Assembly (NCBI RefSeq): GCF_023380205.1
Contig: NZ_CP093361.1
Coordinates: forward strand, 1,516,172 to 1,580,171
Direction: 5' to 3'
From: Nicoliella spurrieriana
GTDB lineage: Bacteria > Bacillota > Bacilli > Lactobacillales > Lactobacillaceae
DNA length: 64,000 nt
In this document: positions 50,181 to 58,929 of the stretch, piece after piece
Layout of the letters: each line of letters starts with the position of its first letter
Numbering within the stretch: the first letter of the stretch is position 1
Notes under the pieces: model-generated
Seen by the model: only the letters and a program-made list of their open reading frames with translations
What the model was told of the DNA's origin: nothing
Databases searched by the model: none
Program-made: the position numbers and the translations under genes

Positions 50181-50243
50181 TTTAATCCCTCCACATTCCT
50201 AAACGGAGCATTTAATTAGAAATGACCGTAAAGTTAGTTCCTC

Positions 50244-50275
50244 ACAAAAAAACTCCCAACGGGTGCTGGGAGTCG
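50244..50275 (-). terminator. Terminator of the ireB-ruvX-DUF1292 operon
   Basis: ACTCCCA / TGGGAGT stem with an eight-base loop and a TTTTTTT run on the minus strand after the DUF1292 gene. Confidence 0.88.
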
Positions 50276-50280
50276 GTGCA

Positions 50281-50586
50281 TTATTCATCAGAATCATTAT
50301 CTAAAAATGTATTTAGAACGGATTCAACAATGTCCCATTCCTTTTCAGATTCGATCGGCATCAAGCGGCCACCCTGTGGATCGGTAGGATCTTCACCCTT
50401 TGGTAATGCGTAGGCCTCGATGTCGACTTCATCGTCATCTTCCTTACCAGCTGGGTATACTAGAATGTATGATTTTTCCATATCGTCAGATTCAAAAGTG
50501 AATAAAATCGTGTATAATTCTTCATTCCCCTGGTCATCAACTAAGGTAATTTGTTTTTTGCCATCTTCATTAGTCGTTTCGGTCAT
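50281..50586 (-). CDS. DUF1292 family acidic protein (YrzB-like)
   Basis: 101 residues, rich in Asp and Glu. Conserved ITLVDDQGNEELYTILFTFE and the later KSYILVYPAGKEDDDE. This family regularly follows ruvX and ireB in Firmicutes. Function unknown. No membrane segment. Confidence 0.88.
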   Translation of the reverse strand: MTETTNEDGKKQITLVDDQGNEELYTILFTFESDDMEKSYILVYPAGKEDDDEVDIEAYALPKGEDPTDPQGGRLMPIESEKEWDIVESVLNTFLDNDSDE

Positions 50587-50604
50587 TATAATCTAATTCT
50601 CCTT

Positions 50605-51039
50605 TTAATTTAGGGTCAATTTTCCCTTACGGTCTAAGTAGCCCTGTAAAATTAATTCTGCAGCCACTTTATCGATCACCTGTTTGCGTTTTTTACGTGA
50701 AGTATCAGCTTCTTCAACTAACATTCTTTCTGCTTCGACGGTCGTGAGCCGTTCATCTTGAAAATCGAATGGAATCCCAAATCGCTGGTTCGCCATCCAG
50801 GCGTACTTACGACAGGCATCCACCCGTGGGCCCGAAGTATTATTCATATTTTTAGGTAACCCGACCACAAAACCAGTTACTGCATATTGTTTAACTAATT
50901 GTGCCAGTCGGTCAAACCCAAACTCCTTTTGTTCCTCATCAATTGGTATAATTTCGACACCTTGGGCGGTCCATCCCAACGGATCACTAACTGCAATCCC
51001 GACGGTTTTAGTCCCAACGTCTAATCCCATTAACCTCAT
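50605..51039 (-). CDS. ruvX: Holliday junction resolvase-like protein RuvX/YqgF
   Basis: 144 residues, RNase H-like fold. Motifs: [30 protein letters not shown], and [11 protein letters not shown], with catalytic acidic residues in GLDVG and QDERLTT. In related bacteria it trims 16S rRNA 3' ends. Overlaps ireB by 4 bp. Confidence 0.93.
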   Translation of the reverse strand: MRLMGLDVGTKTVGIAVSDPLGWTAQGVEIIPIDEEQKEFGFDRLAQLVKQYAVTGFVVGLPKNMNNTSGPRVDACRKYAWMANQRFGIPFDFQDERLTTVEAERMLVEEADTSRKKRKQVIDKVAAELILQGYLDRKGKLTLN

Positions 51040-51323
51040 TTATGATCCTCGTTTCCATCGGTCCCGACATTTTGATTATTATCCAGATAAAAACGGACTA
51101 ATTCTTCAATAATTTCATCACGTTCGTGCCGTCTGATTAGATTTCGAGCATCGTTGAAGCGTGGAATGTAAGCTGGATCACCTGAAATCAAGTAACCCAC
51201 AATTTGATTATATGGGTTATATCCCTTTTCTTCCAACGCACGGTACACAATTAACAGTGTATCATGTACGTCCTTAGGGGCTTTATTAAAATCGAAATAC
51301 ATCGTCTTATCTAGGGAAGCCAT
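51036..51323 (-). CDS. ireB: IreB family regulatory phosphoprotein
   Basis: 95 residues from ATG 51323 ([12 protein letters not shown]). Conserved [20 protein letters not shown] and [20 protein letters not shown] are the family core. IreB of enterococci is a substrate of the IreK Ser/Thr kinase and regulates cephalosporin resistance. ATG chosen because GAGGTG precedes it at six bases. Confidence 0.9.
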   Translation of the reverse strand: MASLDKTMYFDFNKAPKDVHDTLLIVYRALEEKGYNPYNQIVGYLISGDPAYIPRFNDARNLIRRHERDEIIEELVRFYLDNNQNVGTDGNEDHK

Positions 51324-51433
51324 TTGCAACACCTCACATATTCCTTGCGTTCCTTGTTATTTTACTAAAAAAATCAATAAATCTCAAATTGAAGCCGGTT
51401 TAAAATCCAGTCCGTTCACTAGTTAGTTGCTCT

Positions 51434-51442
51434 ATTATATCA
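51434..51442 (-). promoter_or_regulatory. Extended -10 promoter of the ireB operon
   Basis: TGATATAAT on the minus strand, about 110 bp before ireB; no convincing -35. Same element as before nnrD. Confidence 0.5.
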
Positions 51443-51452
51443 TAAAAATATA

Positions 51453-51497
51453 AAAAAACACCAATGGTGAAGCGTTCTTCAACCATTGGTGTTTTTT
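51453..51497 (-). terminator. Terminator of alaS
   Basis: AAAAAACACCAATGGTTGAAG pairs across a short loop with its complement (written as AAAAAACACCAATGG / CCATTGGTGTTTTTT), with T-run on the minus strand after the alaS stop. Confidence 0.9.
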
Positions 51498-51503
51498 ATT
51501 CAA

Positions 51504-54149
51504 CTATTTTTGGGTCTTGACCCAATCATAAGCAGCACTCATTGCATCGTTCAAACCAGCAGGATTCGTTCCACCAGCTTGAGCCATGTTAGGGCGACCA
51601 CCCCCGCCACCATTAATGGTGCCTGAGATGGCTTTAATTAAGTCGCCAGCCTTAAAGCCAGCCTTGACCTTATCATCACTAACGGCTGCGATTAAATTAG
51701 CCTTATCCTTGCTATTAGTTCCTAGCACTAAGATGTCGGATAAGCCCTTAGTCCGCCAAGTATCAGCTAATTGCCGGAGTTGAGCCATTCCAGAATCCTT
51801 AATGATTCCAGTGATGACCTTCACTCCATCAACATCCTTCACGTTAGAAAAGACATCGTTAGCTTGTTGCGAAGCCACCTTTGCTTCTAATGATTCTTGT
51901 TTTTGCTTCAGATCCTTAATTTCAGATTGAAGCTGGGCGACCTTATTTGGAACGTCCTTAAGTTGCTTAGCCTTTAGTTCGGCTGCAATTCGATTTAGGA
52001 GTCCTTCCTTATCGTTTAGGTATTCAAACGCTTCACGGGAAGTCACCGCTTCAATTCTTCGAACCCCAGCACCTACTCCAGATTCGGAAACGATTTTAAA
52101 TAACCCAATTTGACTGGTGTTCTTAACGTGATCACCACCACAGAATTCAATTGAGAAATCTCCGGCACTAACCACTCTGACCTTCTTACCATACTTAGAA
52201 CTAAATACCGCAACGGCACCCATTTCCTTTCCAGTCTTTGGATCAGTTTCGATCGTTGTGACGGGTAGTTCTGCAAAGATTTGGTCATTAACCATGTTTT
52301 CGACTTTTTTCAAGTCATCTTCGGTAACGGAACCAAAGTGGTTAAAGTCAAACCGGAGGTAGTTTGGTTCAACTAATGAACCAGCTTGTTGGGTGTGACC
52401 ACCTAATACATTTCTTAATGATTGATCCAATAAATGCGTCGCAGTATGGTTCTTTTCGACCTTATTATGGAAATTGCGATCAACGACTAATTTATAAGTA
52501 GCACCCTTTTGCATTGGTTCCACTAATTCAACGGTGTGTAAGTTTTGGTTATTAGGTGCGTGTTGGACATCAATGACTTTGGCTACTAACTGACCATCTT
52601 GATCTTCGATTACCCCCTGGTCAGCAACTTGGCCCCCCATTTCAGCATAGAATGGCGTCTTATCAAAAATTAATTCAGCCTTACCAGCCTTAACGGAATC
52701 AACTAGCTGTTCATCGAACACGATGTCCTCTAACTTAGCGTTATCAACAGTTAATTGGGTATATCCAACGTATTGACTAGGGGTCTTAATATCAACTAAT
52801 AAATCCCGTTGGACACTCATTGCATTGCCATCGTCACGAGCATTACGTGCCCGATCCTTTTGCTTTTGCATTTCATTCTTGAATCCTTCGGCATCAACGC
52901 TCATCCCCGCATCAGCAAGGTATTCTTGCGTTAATTCAAATGGAAATCCGTAGGTATCATAAAGCTTGAATGCATCGGCGCCACTCATTTGCTTATTTGC
53001 TGATTTTTTAACCCCATCCATTAGTTCGTTCAAGAGGGCTAATCCATCTGATAGTGTATCATTAAAGCGGTTTTCTTCTGATTGAACCACTTTTTCGATA
53101 TAATCAGCATTCTTCAATACTTCGGGGTAGTGCGATTGCATAATCTTACCCACCACTGGTACTAATTGGTAAAGGAAGTTTTCGGTAATGCCTAAATCCC
53201 GACCAGCCACGATGGCCCGCCGAATCAACCGCCGAATTACGTATCCACGTCCCACATTAGATGGAATTGCCCCATCATTAATGGCAAAGGTAATTGCACG
53301 GGCATGGTCAGCAATGATTTTGAATGAAACATCGTCAGCGGCAACCTTTCCATACTTACGGTTGGCACTTAATTCCTGAGTCTTGTGGATAATTGGTAAA
53401 AATAAGTCGGTTTCAAAGTTAGTGGGCGCATTTTGAAAAATTGAAACGACCCGTTCTAATCCCATCCCCGTATCAATGTTCTTCCGTGGAAGTGGTTCGT
53501 AGGTGTCATCTGGTTTGTGGTTAAATTGGGAGAACACGATGTTCCAAACTTCCAGGTACCGTTCGTTTTCGCCACCAGGGTAGTTTTCAGGATCATCGGG
53601 TGCTAAGTCGTTAAACTCTTCCCCACGGTCGTAGAAGATTTCTGAATCAGGACCTGAAGGGCCTTGACCAACATCCCAAAAGTTATCTTCCATATCAATT
53701 AAATGGTCTGGTTCCACTCCGGCTTCGATCCAGAATTTTTTAGCATCCTCGTCTTCTGGATAAATCGTCATGTAGAGCTTATCCTTATCCCAACCAAAAT
53801 ACTTTTCTGAAGTTAATAGTTCAAAGGCCCAGTGAATGGCTTCCTTCTTAAAGTAATCACCCACTGAGAAATTCCCGAGCATTTCAAATAACGTTTGGTG
53901 ACGCGCAGTCTTTCCCACATTTTCGATATCGTTGGTACGAATACTCTTTTGTGAACTGGTCATCCGCCGGTTTTTTGGAACGACCCGGCCTTCAAAATAC
54001 TTCTTCATTGTAGCCACTCCGGAGTTAATCCAAAGTAATGACGGATCATCAACCGGAATTAATGAAGCACTCGGCATGATCGTATGGCCGCGTTCCTCAA
54101 AGAAATCCAGATACATTTGTCGAATTTCACTACTACTTAATTTTTTCAT
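51504..54149 (-). CDS. alaS: Alanyl-tRNA synthetase
   Basis: 881 residues from ATG 54149 (MKKLSSSEIRQMY), preceded by TGGAGGGG. The frame runs on another 59 codons upstream but that region is the T-box leader. Class II catalytic core near the N-terminus, editing-domain zinc motif NHTATHLLDQ with CGGDHV later, and a C-terminal Gly-rich GGGGGRPNMAQAGG. It charges tRNA-Ala and edits Ser/Gly. Confidence 0.97.
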   Translation of the reverse strand: MKKLSSSEIRQMYLDFFEERGHTIMPSASLIPVDDPSLLWINSGVATMKKYFEGRVVPKNRRMTSSQKSIRTNDIENVGKTARHQTLFEMLGNFSVGDYFKKEAIHWAFELLTSEKYFGWDKDKLYMTIYPEDEDAKKFWIEAGVEPDHLIDMEDNFWDVGQGPSGPDSEIFYDRGEEFNDLAPDDPENYPGGENERYLEVWNIVFSQFNHKPDDTYEPLPRKNIDTGMGLERVVSIFQNAPTNFETDLFLPIIHKTQELSANRKYGKVAADDVSFKIIADHARAITFAINDGAIPSNVGRGYVIRRLIRRAIVAGRDLGITENFLYQLVPVVGKIMQSHYPEVLKNADYIEKVVQSEENRFNDTLSDGLALLNELMDGVKKSANKQMSGADAFKLYDTYGFPFELTQEYLADAGMSVDAEGFKNEMQKQKDRARNARDDGNAMSVQRDLLVDIKTPSQYVGYTQLTVDNAKLEDIVFDEQLVDSVKAGKAELIFDKTPFYAEMGGQVADQGVIEDQDGQLVAKVIDVQHAPNNQNLHTVELVEPMQKGATYKLVVDRNFHNKVEKNHTATHLLDQSLRNVLGGHTQQAGSLVEPNYLRFDFNHFGSVTEDDLKKVENMVNDQIFAELPVTTIETDPKTGKEMGAVAVFSSKYGKKVRVVSAGDFSIEFCGGDHVKNTSQIGLFKIVSESGVGAGVRRIEAVTSREAFEYLNDKEGLLNRIAAELKAKQLKDVPNKVAQLQSEIKDLKQKQESLEAKVASQQANDVFSNVKDVDGVKVITGIIKDSGMAQLRQLADTWRTKGLSDILVLGTNSKDKANLIAAVSDDKVKAGFKAGDLIKAISGTINGGGGGRPNMAQAGGTNPAGLNDAMSAAYDWVKTQK

Positions 54150-54164
54150 CAATAAACCCCTCCA

Positions 54165-54397
54165 AAAAGCACAAAAACACCGTTGCCAGTAAAGACGCTT
54201 TGAACGCGGTACCACTTTACTTGCAACGATGTTTTCGTTTACCTCTTTATTTCCCAATAACGCTGAGTCGCGTAACTTTAATATGGATAGCATGAATAAC
54301 GAACTTGTGGGCTTTGCATTGACCAACCCATTTCTAATTTACCATTTGATATTCATATGTTCCAAACTGTTAATTAACTTTATCCGATTTCATTATA
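54165..54397 (-). promoter_or_regulatory. T-box leader of alaS with candidate -10
   Basis: T-box core AGTGGTACCGCG at about 54206-54217 on the minus strand. The likely specifier GCT (Ala) is at 54289-54291, in TTATTCATGCTATCC. A TATAAT (54392-54397) begins the leader. The antiterminator base helix GTAAAG / CTTTAC is extended to about 17 bp and is followed directly by TTTTT (see findings). The T-box call is firm; the exact switch mechanism is not. Confidence 0.75.
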
Positions 54398-54437
54398 CAA
54401 TATTTTGATTTCATCGGCCATCTTTTACAACTAAAAA

Positions 54438-55799
54438 TTAACGATAACGCTGTGAACTTTGCTTCTTTTGCTTCCGTTGCTTGCGCGCTTCGTTTCGTTG
54501 TTCGATTCGTCGGTTCATATCATCATTACGCTTGATTGCGTTTTTGATGCGTCGCTTATAGCCCGGCTTGACCTTGCGTTTGTTCTTTTTGACCATCCCG
54601 ATCATCGTCGGATCCAATTTTTTAGCGCGATTCCGGTGCGTCTTACGCCGGTTCCGGTCGTAAGAATCCACAATTTCGTGGTTACGAATGGCCTTGGGCT
54701 TGAATTGAATTCCCATTTGTTCCAATTCTGACACCCGTTGCTCCTCACCAGGTTGATAAAGGGTGATGGCCGTTCCAGGCATCCCGTTGCGCCCGGTTCT
54801 GCCGACCCGGTGAATGAAGTAATCAAGATCTTCTGGAATATCATCATTAATGACGTCAGATACCCCATCGATATCGATTCCACGAGCTGCTAGGTCAGTT
54901 GCAACTACGAATTGAAATTCAAGTCTTTGCACCTGCTTCATGACCCGCTTCCGTTCCCTAGGCTTCATTCCACCTTGAATCATGCCGACCTTTAAGCCCT
55001 GTCCTAACAGGTAATCATGAATTTCTTGGACTCGAGAACGGGTATTTGCAAAGATCAACACCAAGTAAGGTTCCCCAATCGTAAGCAGTTGGTAGATTAA
55101 ATCATTTTTATCCTGCCCCTTCGTTGAAATCAATAGGTTATCAACAGTGGGACTAATTACCGATGCCACCGGAATTTCTTCCGTCACCGGCTGATTCATG
55201 TACTTCTTTAAGAACGGCTCCAGCTTTTGAGGAATCGTCGCAGAAAAGACCATCATCTGCAGCTCATCACCAAAACTAGCCGCAATCTTATCAACTTGGT
55301 CCAAGAACCCTAGGTCAAGGGTCATGTCGGCTTCATCAACCACTAAGCGATTTGCAGTGTGTAAATCCAATGCTTGGGTGTTAATCAAATCTAAAATCCG
55401 CCCCGGAGTTCCGATGATAATCTGTGGTTGTTCATTTTCTAGCTTATCAACTTGCCGCTTCTTATCAGTCCCACCAACGTAATTAGCAATATGAATGGGT
55501 TGTTGGCTGTGTTCTGCGAGTTGCTTAGCGTTTTCATAAATTTGGTAGGCTAACTCCCGACTAGGGGTGGTGATCACCGCTTGCACTACTTGCCTATCCA
55601 AATCTAATTGATCAAAAATTGGTAACAAGAACGCATGCGTCTTCCCACTCCCGGTGGCAGATTGACCAATCACATCCTTGCCCCGTTCAATTACCGGAAT
55701 TAATTTTTCTTGAACCGGTGTAGGGGTCGTAAAATTAAGTTCAGCCAATGCCTCATTGATAAATGGCTTTAGGGCGAACTGTTTAAAAGTGGTACTCAT
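54438..55799 (-). CDS. cshB: DEAD-box RNA helicase (CshB-like)
   Basis: 453 residues. Q motif PTPVQEKLIPVI, Walker A QSATGSGKT at 46-54, the DEAD box VVDEADMTLD, SAT motif FSATIP and motif VI HRVGRTGR. The C-terminal 90 residues are very basic (RNRRKTHRNRAKKL, KRKVKPGYKRRIK), as in RNA helicases of ribosome assembly and cold adaptation. Start overlaps the nrnA stop by one base. Confidence 0.92.
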   Translation of the reverse strand: MSTTFKQFALKPFINEALAELNFTTPTPVQEKLIPVIERGKDVIGQSATGSGKTHAFLLPIFDQLDLDRQVVQAVITTPSRELAYQIYENAKQLAEHSQQPIHIANYVGGTDKKRQVDKLENEQPQIIIGTPGRILDLINTQALDLHTANRLVVDEADMTLDLGFLDQVDKIAASFGDELQMMVFSATIPQKLEPFLKKYMNQPVTEEIPVASVISPTVDNLLISTKGQDKNDLIYQLLTIGEPYLVLIFANTRSRVQEIHDYLLGQGLKVGMIQGGMKPRERKRVMKQVQRLEFQFVVATDLAARGIDIDGVSDVINDDIPEDLDYFIHRVGRTGRNGMPGTAITLYQPGEEQRVSELEQMGIQFKPKAIRNHEIVDSYDRNRRKTHRNRAKKLDPTMIGMVKKNKRKVKPGYKRRIKNAIKRNDDMNRRIEQRNEARKQRKQKKQSSQRYR

Positions 55800-56755
55800 T
55801 AGGCAATTTCTCCTTTATAGTTCTTGGCAGCCTCACTAATTGCTGCAATCACTTGCTTAATTTCAGCGTCGTCTTTTGCGACCGCCCCACTAGCAAGTGG
55901 ATGGCCACCACCACCAAATTGCTTGGCGATCTCGTTAATCACTGGACCCTTCGAACGAAGCCGCACCCGGTAGCTAGCATCCTTTTGTTGAACGAAAATC
56001 GCCCAGTTCTTAATTTCCTTTAACTTCCCAGGAAGGGGAACCACGGCGGAGGTACTTTCATCGCCCAGATCTAATTGTTTCAGAATTTCGTTAGTTAAAA
56101 CAATGTAGCCAGCCCCACTGTCTAAAATTTGAATATTTTGGTAGACGTATGCCGAAAGCCGCGCTAATGGCAAGTCAATTTCATCTTCGATTTGATTAAC
56201 GTCGCTAGTGGAAAAGTCCAATTGAGCTAATCCAGCAGCCACCGCAAAGGTGTGTGCAGAAGTCGATGGGTACTTAAAACGACCGGTATCACCAATGATG
56301 CCGGCATATAATAGCCGCCCGGCCTCAGCATTGATCTTTAGATCATCACTGGAACTGTAAAGGTCATAGATCAATTCACTGGTACTAGAAGCATCTGGAA
56401 CCACCCACATTAAATCCCCAAATTGATCATCATTGGGGTGGTGGTCAATTTTAATTATCTGCTTGCCCTTAGTGTAGCGTGCATCATCAACCCGGGGCTG
56501 ATTAGCAGTATCCAACACCATCACTAGGGCGTCTTTATAAACATCATCAGCGATTTCATCAACGGTCCCTAACCAGTTAAAACCGGTGTATTGTTTACCG
56601 ACGCAGTAAACGTGCTTTTCTGGAAACGATTCCTTGATTACGTTCGCCAAGCCCATTTGTGATCCAATTGCATCTGGATCTGGATGCTGGTGGCGATGGA
56701 TGATAATTGTGTCAAATTTTTTAATTGCGTTCACGATTTGTTCTTGAGTATTCAT
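55799..56755 (-). CDS. nrnA: Bifunctional oligoribonuclease / pAp phosphatase NrnA
   Basis: 318-residue DHH/DHHA1 phosphoesterase. DHH motifs IIHRHQHPDPDAIGSQ and DHHPNDDQFG, and DHHA1 motif FGGGGHPLASGAV. Degrades nanoRNA and pAp. Short -10 element TATAAT (56785-56790, minus strand) lies just downstream of the yajC terminator. Translation is followed directly by cshB. Confidence 0.92.
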   Translation of the reverse strand: MNTQEQIVNAIKKFDTIIIHRHQHPDPDAIGSQMGLANVIKESFPEKHVYCVGKQYTGFNWLGTVDEIADDVYKDALVMVLDTANQPRVDDARYTKGKQIIKIDHHPNDDQFGDLMWVVPDASSTSELIYDLYSSSDDLKINAEAGRLLYAGIIGDTGRFKYPSTSAHTFAVAAGLAQLDFSTSDVNQIEDEIDLPLARLSAYVYQNIQILDSGAGYIVLTNEILKQLDLGDESTSAVVPLPGKLKEIKNWAIFVQQKDASYRVRLRSKGPVINEIAKQFGGGGHPLASGAVAKDDAEIKQVIAAISEAAKNYKGEIA

Positions 56756-56791
56756 AATGACATCCTTTTTTATTTGCTAACTTAATTATAC

Positions 56792-56827
56792 CATTAAAAA
56801 AAGCCTGAGTAACTTCAGGCTTTTTAA
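56792..56827 (-). terminator. Terminator of yajC
   Basis: AAAAGCCTGAAG / CTTCAGGC-type stem (AAAAAAGCCTGA pairs with TCAGGCTTTTT) with a T-run on the minus strand. Confidence 0.88.
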
Positions 56828-56839
56828 AGGTTAATTAAA

Positions 56840-57217
56840 TTACTTTGCTGGTTGATTATCTGCATCAGACTTAGCAGCAGTCTCATTTGATTCAGCTGAT
56901 TTTGCTGGTTCAGCATCAGCGCTAGCAGAACTGGCAGCTTCATTAGTATCCGCAGCAGTTGCGGCGGTAACACTAGCAATCGCATTTAAATCAAATTCAA
57001 GATAAATCCCGTCACAATCAAGCGTTACGGTCTTAGTATCCCGATTAATTGAATCAACGACCCCGTGAAGCCGACCAATCGTAACCACTTGGTCACCCTT
57101 CTTGATGTTGTTAATGGTTTGTTGGTGTTCTTGTTGGCGTCTCTTTTGTGGTCGAATCATGGTAAAGTACATTACCACAATGATAATCACGATGAAAATT
57201 AATGATGAATATTGCAT
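56840..57217 (-). CDS. yajC: Preprotein translocase subunit YajC
   Basis: 125 residues: short N-terminal helix SSLIFIVIIIVVMYFTMIRP, the PQKRRQQEHQQTINNIKKGD motif, and then VVTIGRLHGVVDSI. The C-terminal 45 residues are an Ala/Asp/Ser-rich low-complexity tail. It associates with SecDF at the membrane. End of the mutS-mutL-ruvA-ruvB transcript. Confidence 0.92.
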   Translation of the reverse strand: MQYSSLIFIVIIIVVMYFTMIRPQKRRQQEHQQTINNIKKGDQVVTIGRLHGVVDSINRDTKTVTLDCDGIYLEFDLNAIASVTAATAADTNEAASSASADAEPAKSAESNETAAKSDADNQPAK

Positions 57218-57268
57218 ATTTTAATAACACTCCTTACTTTACATACTACTTTAACAAAATTTAGCCCC

Positions 57269-58276
57269 TTAGTCTAGCGGTTTTAGCTTAAAATGCTGAT
57301 ATGCGCGGTTCGTGACCGTTCGTCCGCGGGCGGTCCGCTTTAAAAAACCAATTTGTAATAGATACGGCTCATACATTGACTCAATCGTATCAGATTCCTC
57401 ACCAATGTTAGCAGCAATCGTATTTAGACCAACTGGGCCGCCATTATAAATTTCAATCATGGTCGTCAGCAACTTCTTATCGGTTGCATCCAATCCCATA
57501 TCATCTACCTTAAGGAGCGTTAGCGCATGGTCCACGATTGGTAATTCAATTTGGGCTTGTCCTGAAACCTGGGCAAAATCACGAATACGTTTCAAGAGCC
57601 GGTTAGCAATTCTAGGGGTTCCCCGCGAGCGCCGGGCAATTTCATGGGCCGCCTGCTCGTTAATCGTGGTCCCAAAGATATCCGCAGTTCTTTTCACGAT
57701 TTCTTGTAAATCGGCCACTTCATAATAGTTCATATGTTCAACGATTCCAAAGCGATCACGCAGTGGTGGTGCTAGGGTTCCCGCCCGGGTGGTTGCTCCG
57801 ATCAACGTAAATGGAGGCAACGGGAAGTGGACTGGATGGGCGGTCGGTCCCTGCCCCACCACGATATCGATGTAAAAATCTTCCATCGCTGAATATAACA
57901 TTTCCTCCACCACCTTAGGCAGGCGGTGAATTTCATCAATAAATAAAACGTCACCGGGCCGAAGTTCGTTCAATAACGCAACCAGGTCCCCTGGCTTTTC
58001 AATCGCCGGGCCACTGGTGGTTTTGATGTTAACACCCATTTCACGGGCAATGATCATCGCTAAGGTGGTCTTCCCTAATCCAGGTGGCCCATATAGCAAA
58101 ACATGGTCCAAAGACTCCTCACGCTGCTTGGCTGCCTTTATATACACTGACAACTCATGCTTGAGTTGTTCTTGTCCAATGTATTGGCGCAACGTTTGGG
58201 GCCGCAACGATTTCTCCACTAATTCTTCATCGTGGTCTTTGGAATCACCTGAAACGATTCGATCGTTATCTGACAT
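57269..58276 (-). CDS. ruvB: Holliday junction branch migration ATPase RuvB
   Basis: 335-residue AAA+ helicase. [17 protein letters not shown] at the N-terminus, Walker [10 protein letters not shown] at 63-71, Walker [10 protein letters not shown], sensor 1 GATTRAGTL, and C-terminal winged helix ending [14 protein letters not shown]. Follows ruvA by 21 bp. Confidence 0.97.
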   Translation of the reverse strand: MSDNDRIVSGDSKDHDEELVEKSLRPQTLRQYIGQEQLKHELSVYIKAAKQREESLDHVLLYGPPGLGKTTLAMIIAREMGVNIKTTSGPAIEKPGDLVALLNELRPGDVLFIDEIHRLPKVVEEMLYSAMEDFYIDIVVGQGPTAHPVHFPLPPFTLIGATTRAGTLAPPLRDRFGIVEHMNYYEVADLQEIVKRTADIFGTTINEQAAHEIARRSRGTPRIANRLLKRIRDFAQVSGQAQIELPIVDHALTLLKVDDMGLDATDKKLLTTMIEIYNGGPVGLNTIAANIGEESDTIESMYEPYLLQIGFLKRTARGRTVTNRAYQHFKLKPLD

Positions 58277-58297
58277 TCAATTCCCTCCCTTCGATTT

Positions 58298-58915
58298 TTA
58301 AAACTGGGTCAATAACCTCAGCCCCTCACTCAAGTATTGATTGGTGTCTAATTCGCCGTCCAATGCCAATAGTTGTTTTTTGACCCTGGCAACGTCCCGG
58401 CTGGAATATCCCAATGCATTGAGGGCTGCTAACGCATCTTGTAGCTCCCTCGTATCGGAAGTGCTTACACTAACAGCAACCCTTGATTTAGGAGCCAACT
58501 GGTCGGCTTCAAAGAGGTCGTCCAGTTTGCCCTTTAGGTCCAACACAATCTGCTTTGCGGTCTTTTTTCCGACCCCCGGAAACTTCGTCAAAAAGGTGAT
58601 GTTTTCCTCATTAATTGCCCGTAGGAGACCCTGGTTTTGATTTCCCGCCATAATGGCGTTGGCACTCTTTGGACCAATGCCAGAGACATTGATCAACTTT
58701 TCGAATAACGCCTTATCATTTCGACTAGCAAAAGCGTATAACGATTGAAACGAGTCCGTGATCACTTGGTGAACGTATAGTTTTAGCTGCTTATCCGCAT
58801 CCACGTGGTACCGGTAGGGATCAGCCGTATAAAGCAGATAGCCAATTCCATTCACATCTAAAACAATGTAGCTGGGGGTCACCGCCGTAACGAACCCCGT
58901 TAGATATTCATACAT
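58298..58915 (-). CDS. ruvA: Holliday junction DNA-binding subunit RuvA
   Basis: 205 residues. N-terminal OB fold (MYEYLTGFVTAVTPSYIVLD), two helix-hairpin-helix motifs (LINVSGIGPKSANAIM and LTKFPGVGKKTAKQIVLDLK) and a C-terminal RuvB-binding domain ending near RDVARVKKQLLAL. Binds the four-way junction. Confidence 0.96.
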   Translation of the reverse strand: MYEYLTGFVTAVTPSYIVLDVNGIGYLLYTADPYRYHVDADKQLKLYVHQVITDSFQSLYAFASRNDKALFEKLINVSGIGPKSANAIMAGNQNQGLLRAINEENITFLTKFPGVGKKTAKQIVLDLKGKLDDLFEADQLAPKSRVAVSVSTSDTRELQDALAALNALGYSSRDVARVKKQLLALDGELDTNQYLSEGLRLLTQF

Positions 58916-58929
58916 TTAATTAACCTTCC

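Noticed and set aside
54150-54326. 59-residue N-terminal extension of alaS
   Set aside because: The region is the T-box leader, and ATG 54149 has a strong ribosome site and the normal AlaRS N-terminus.
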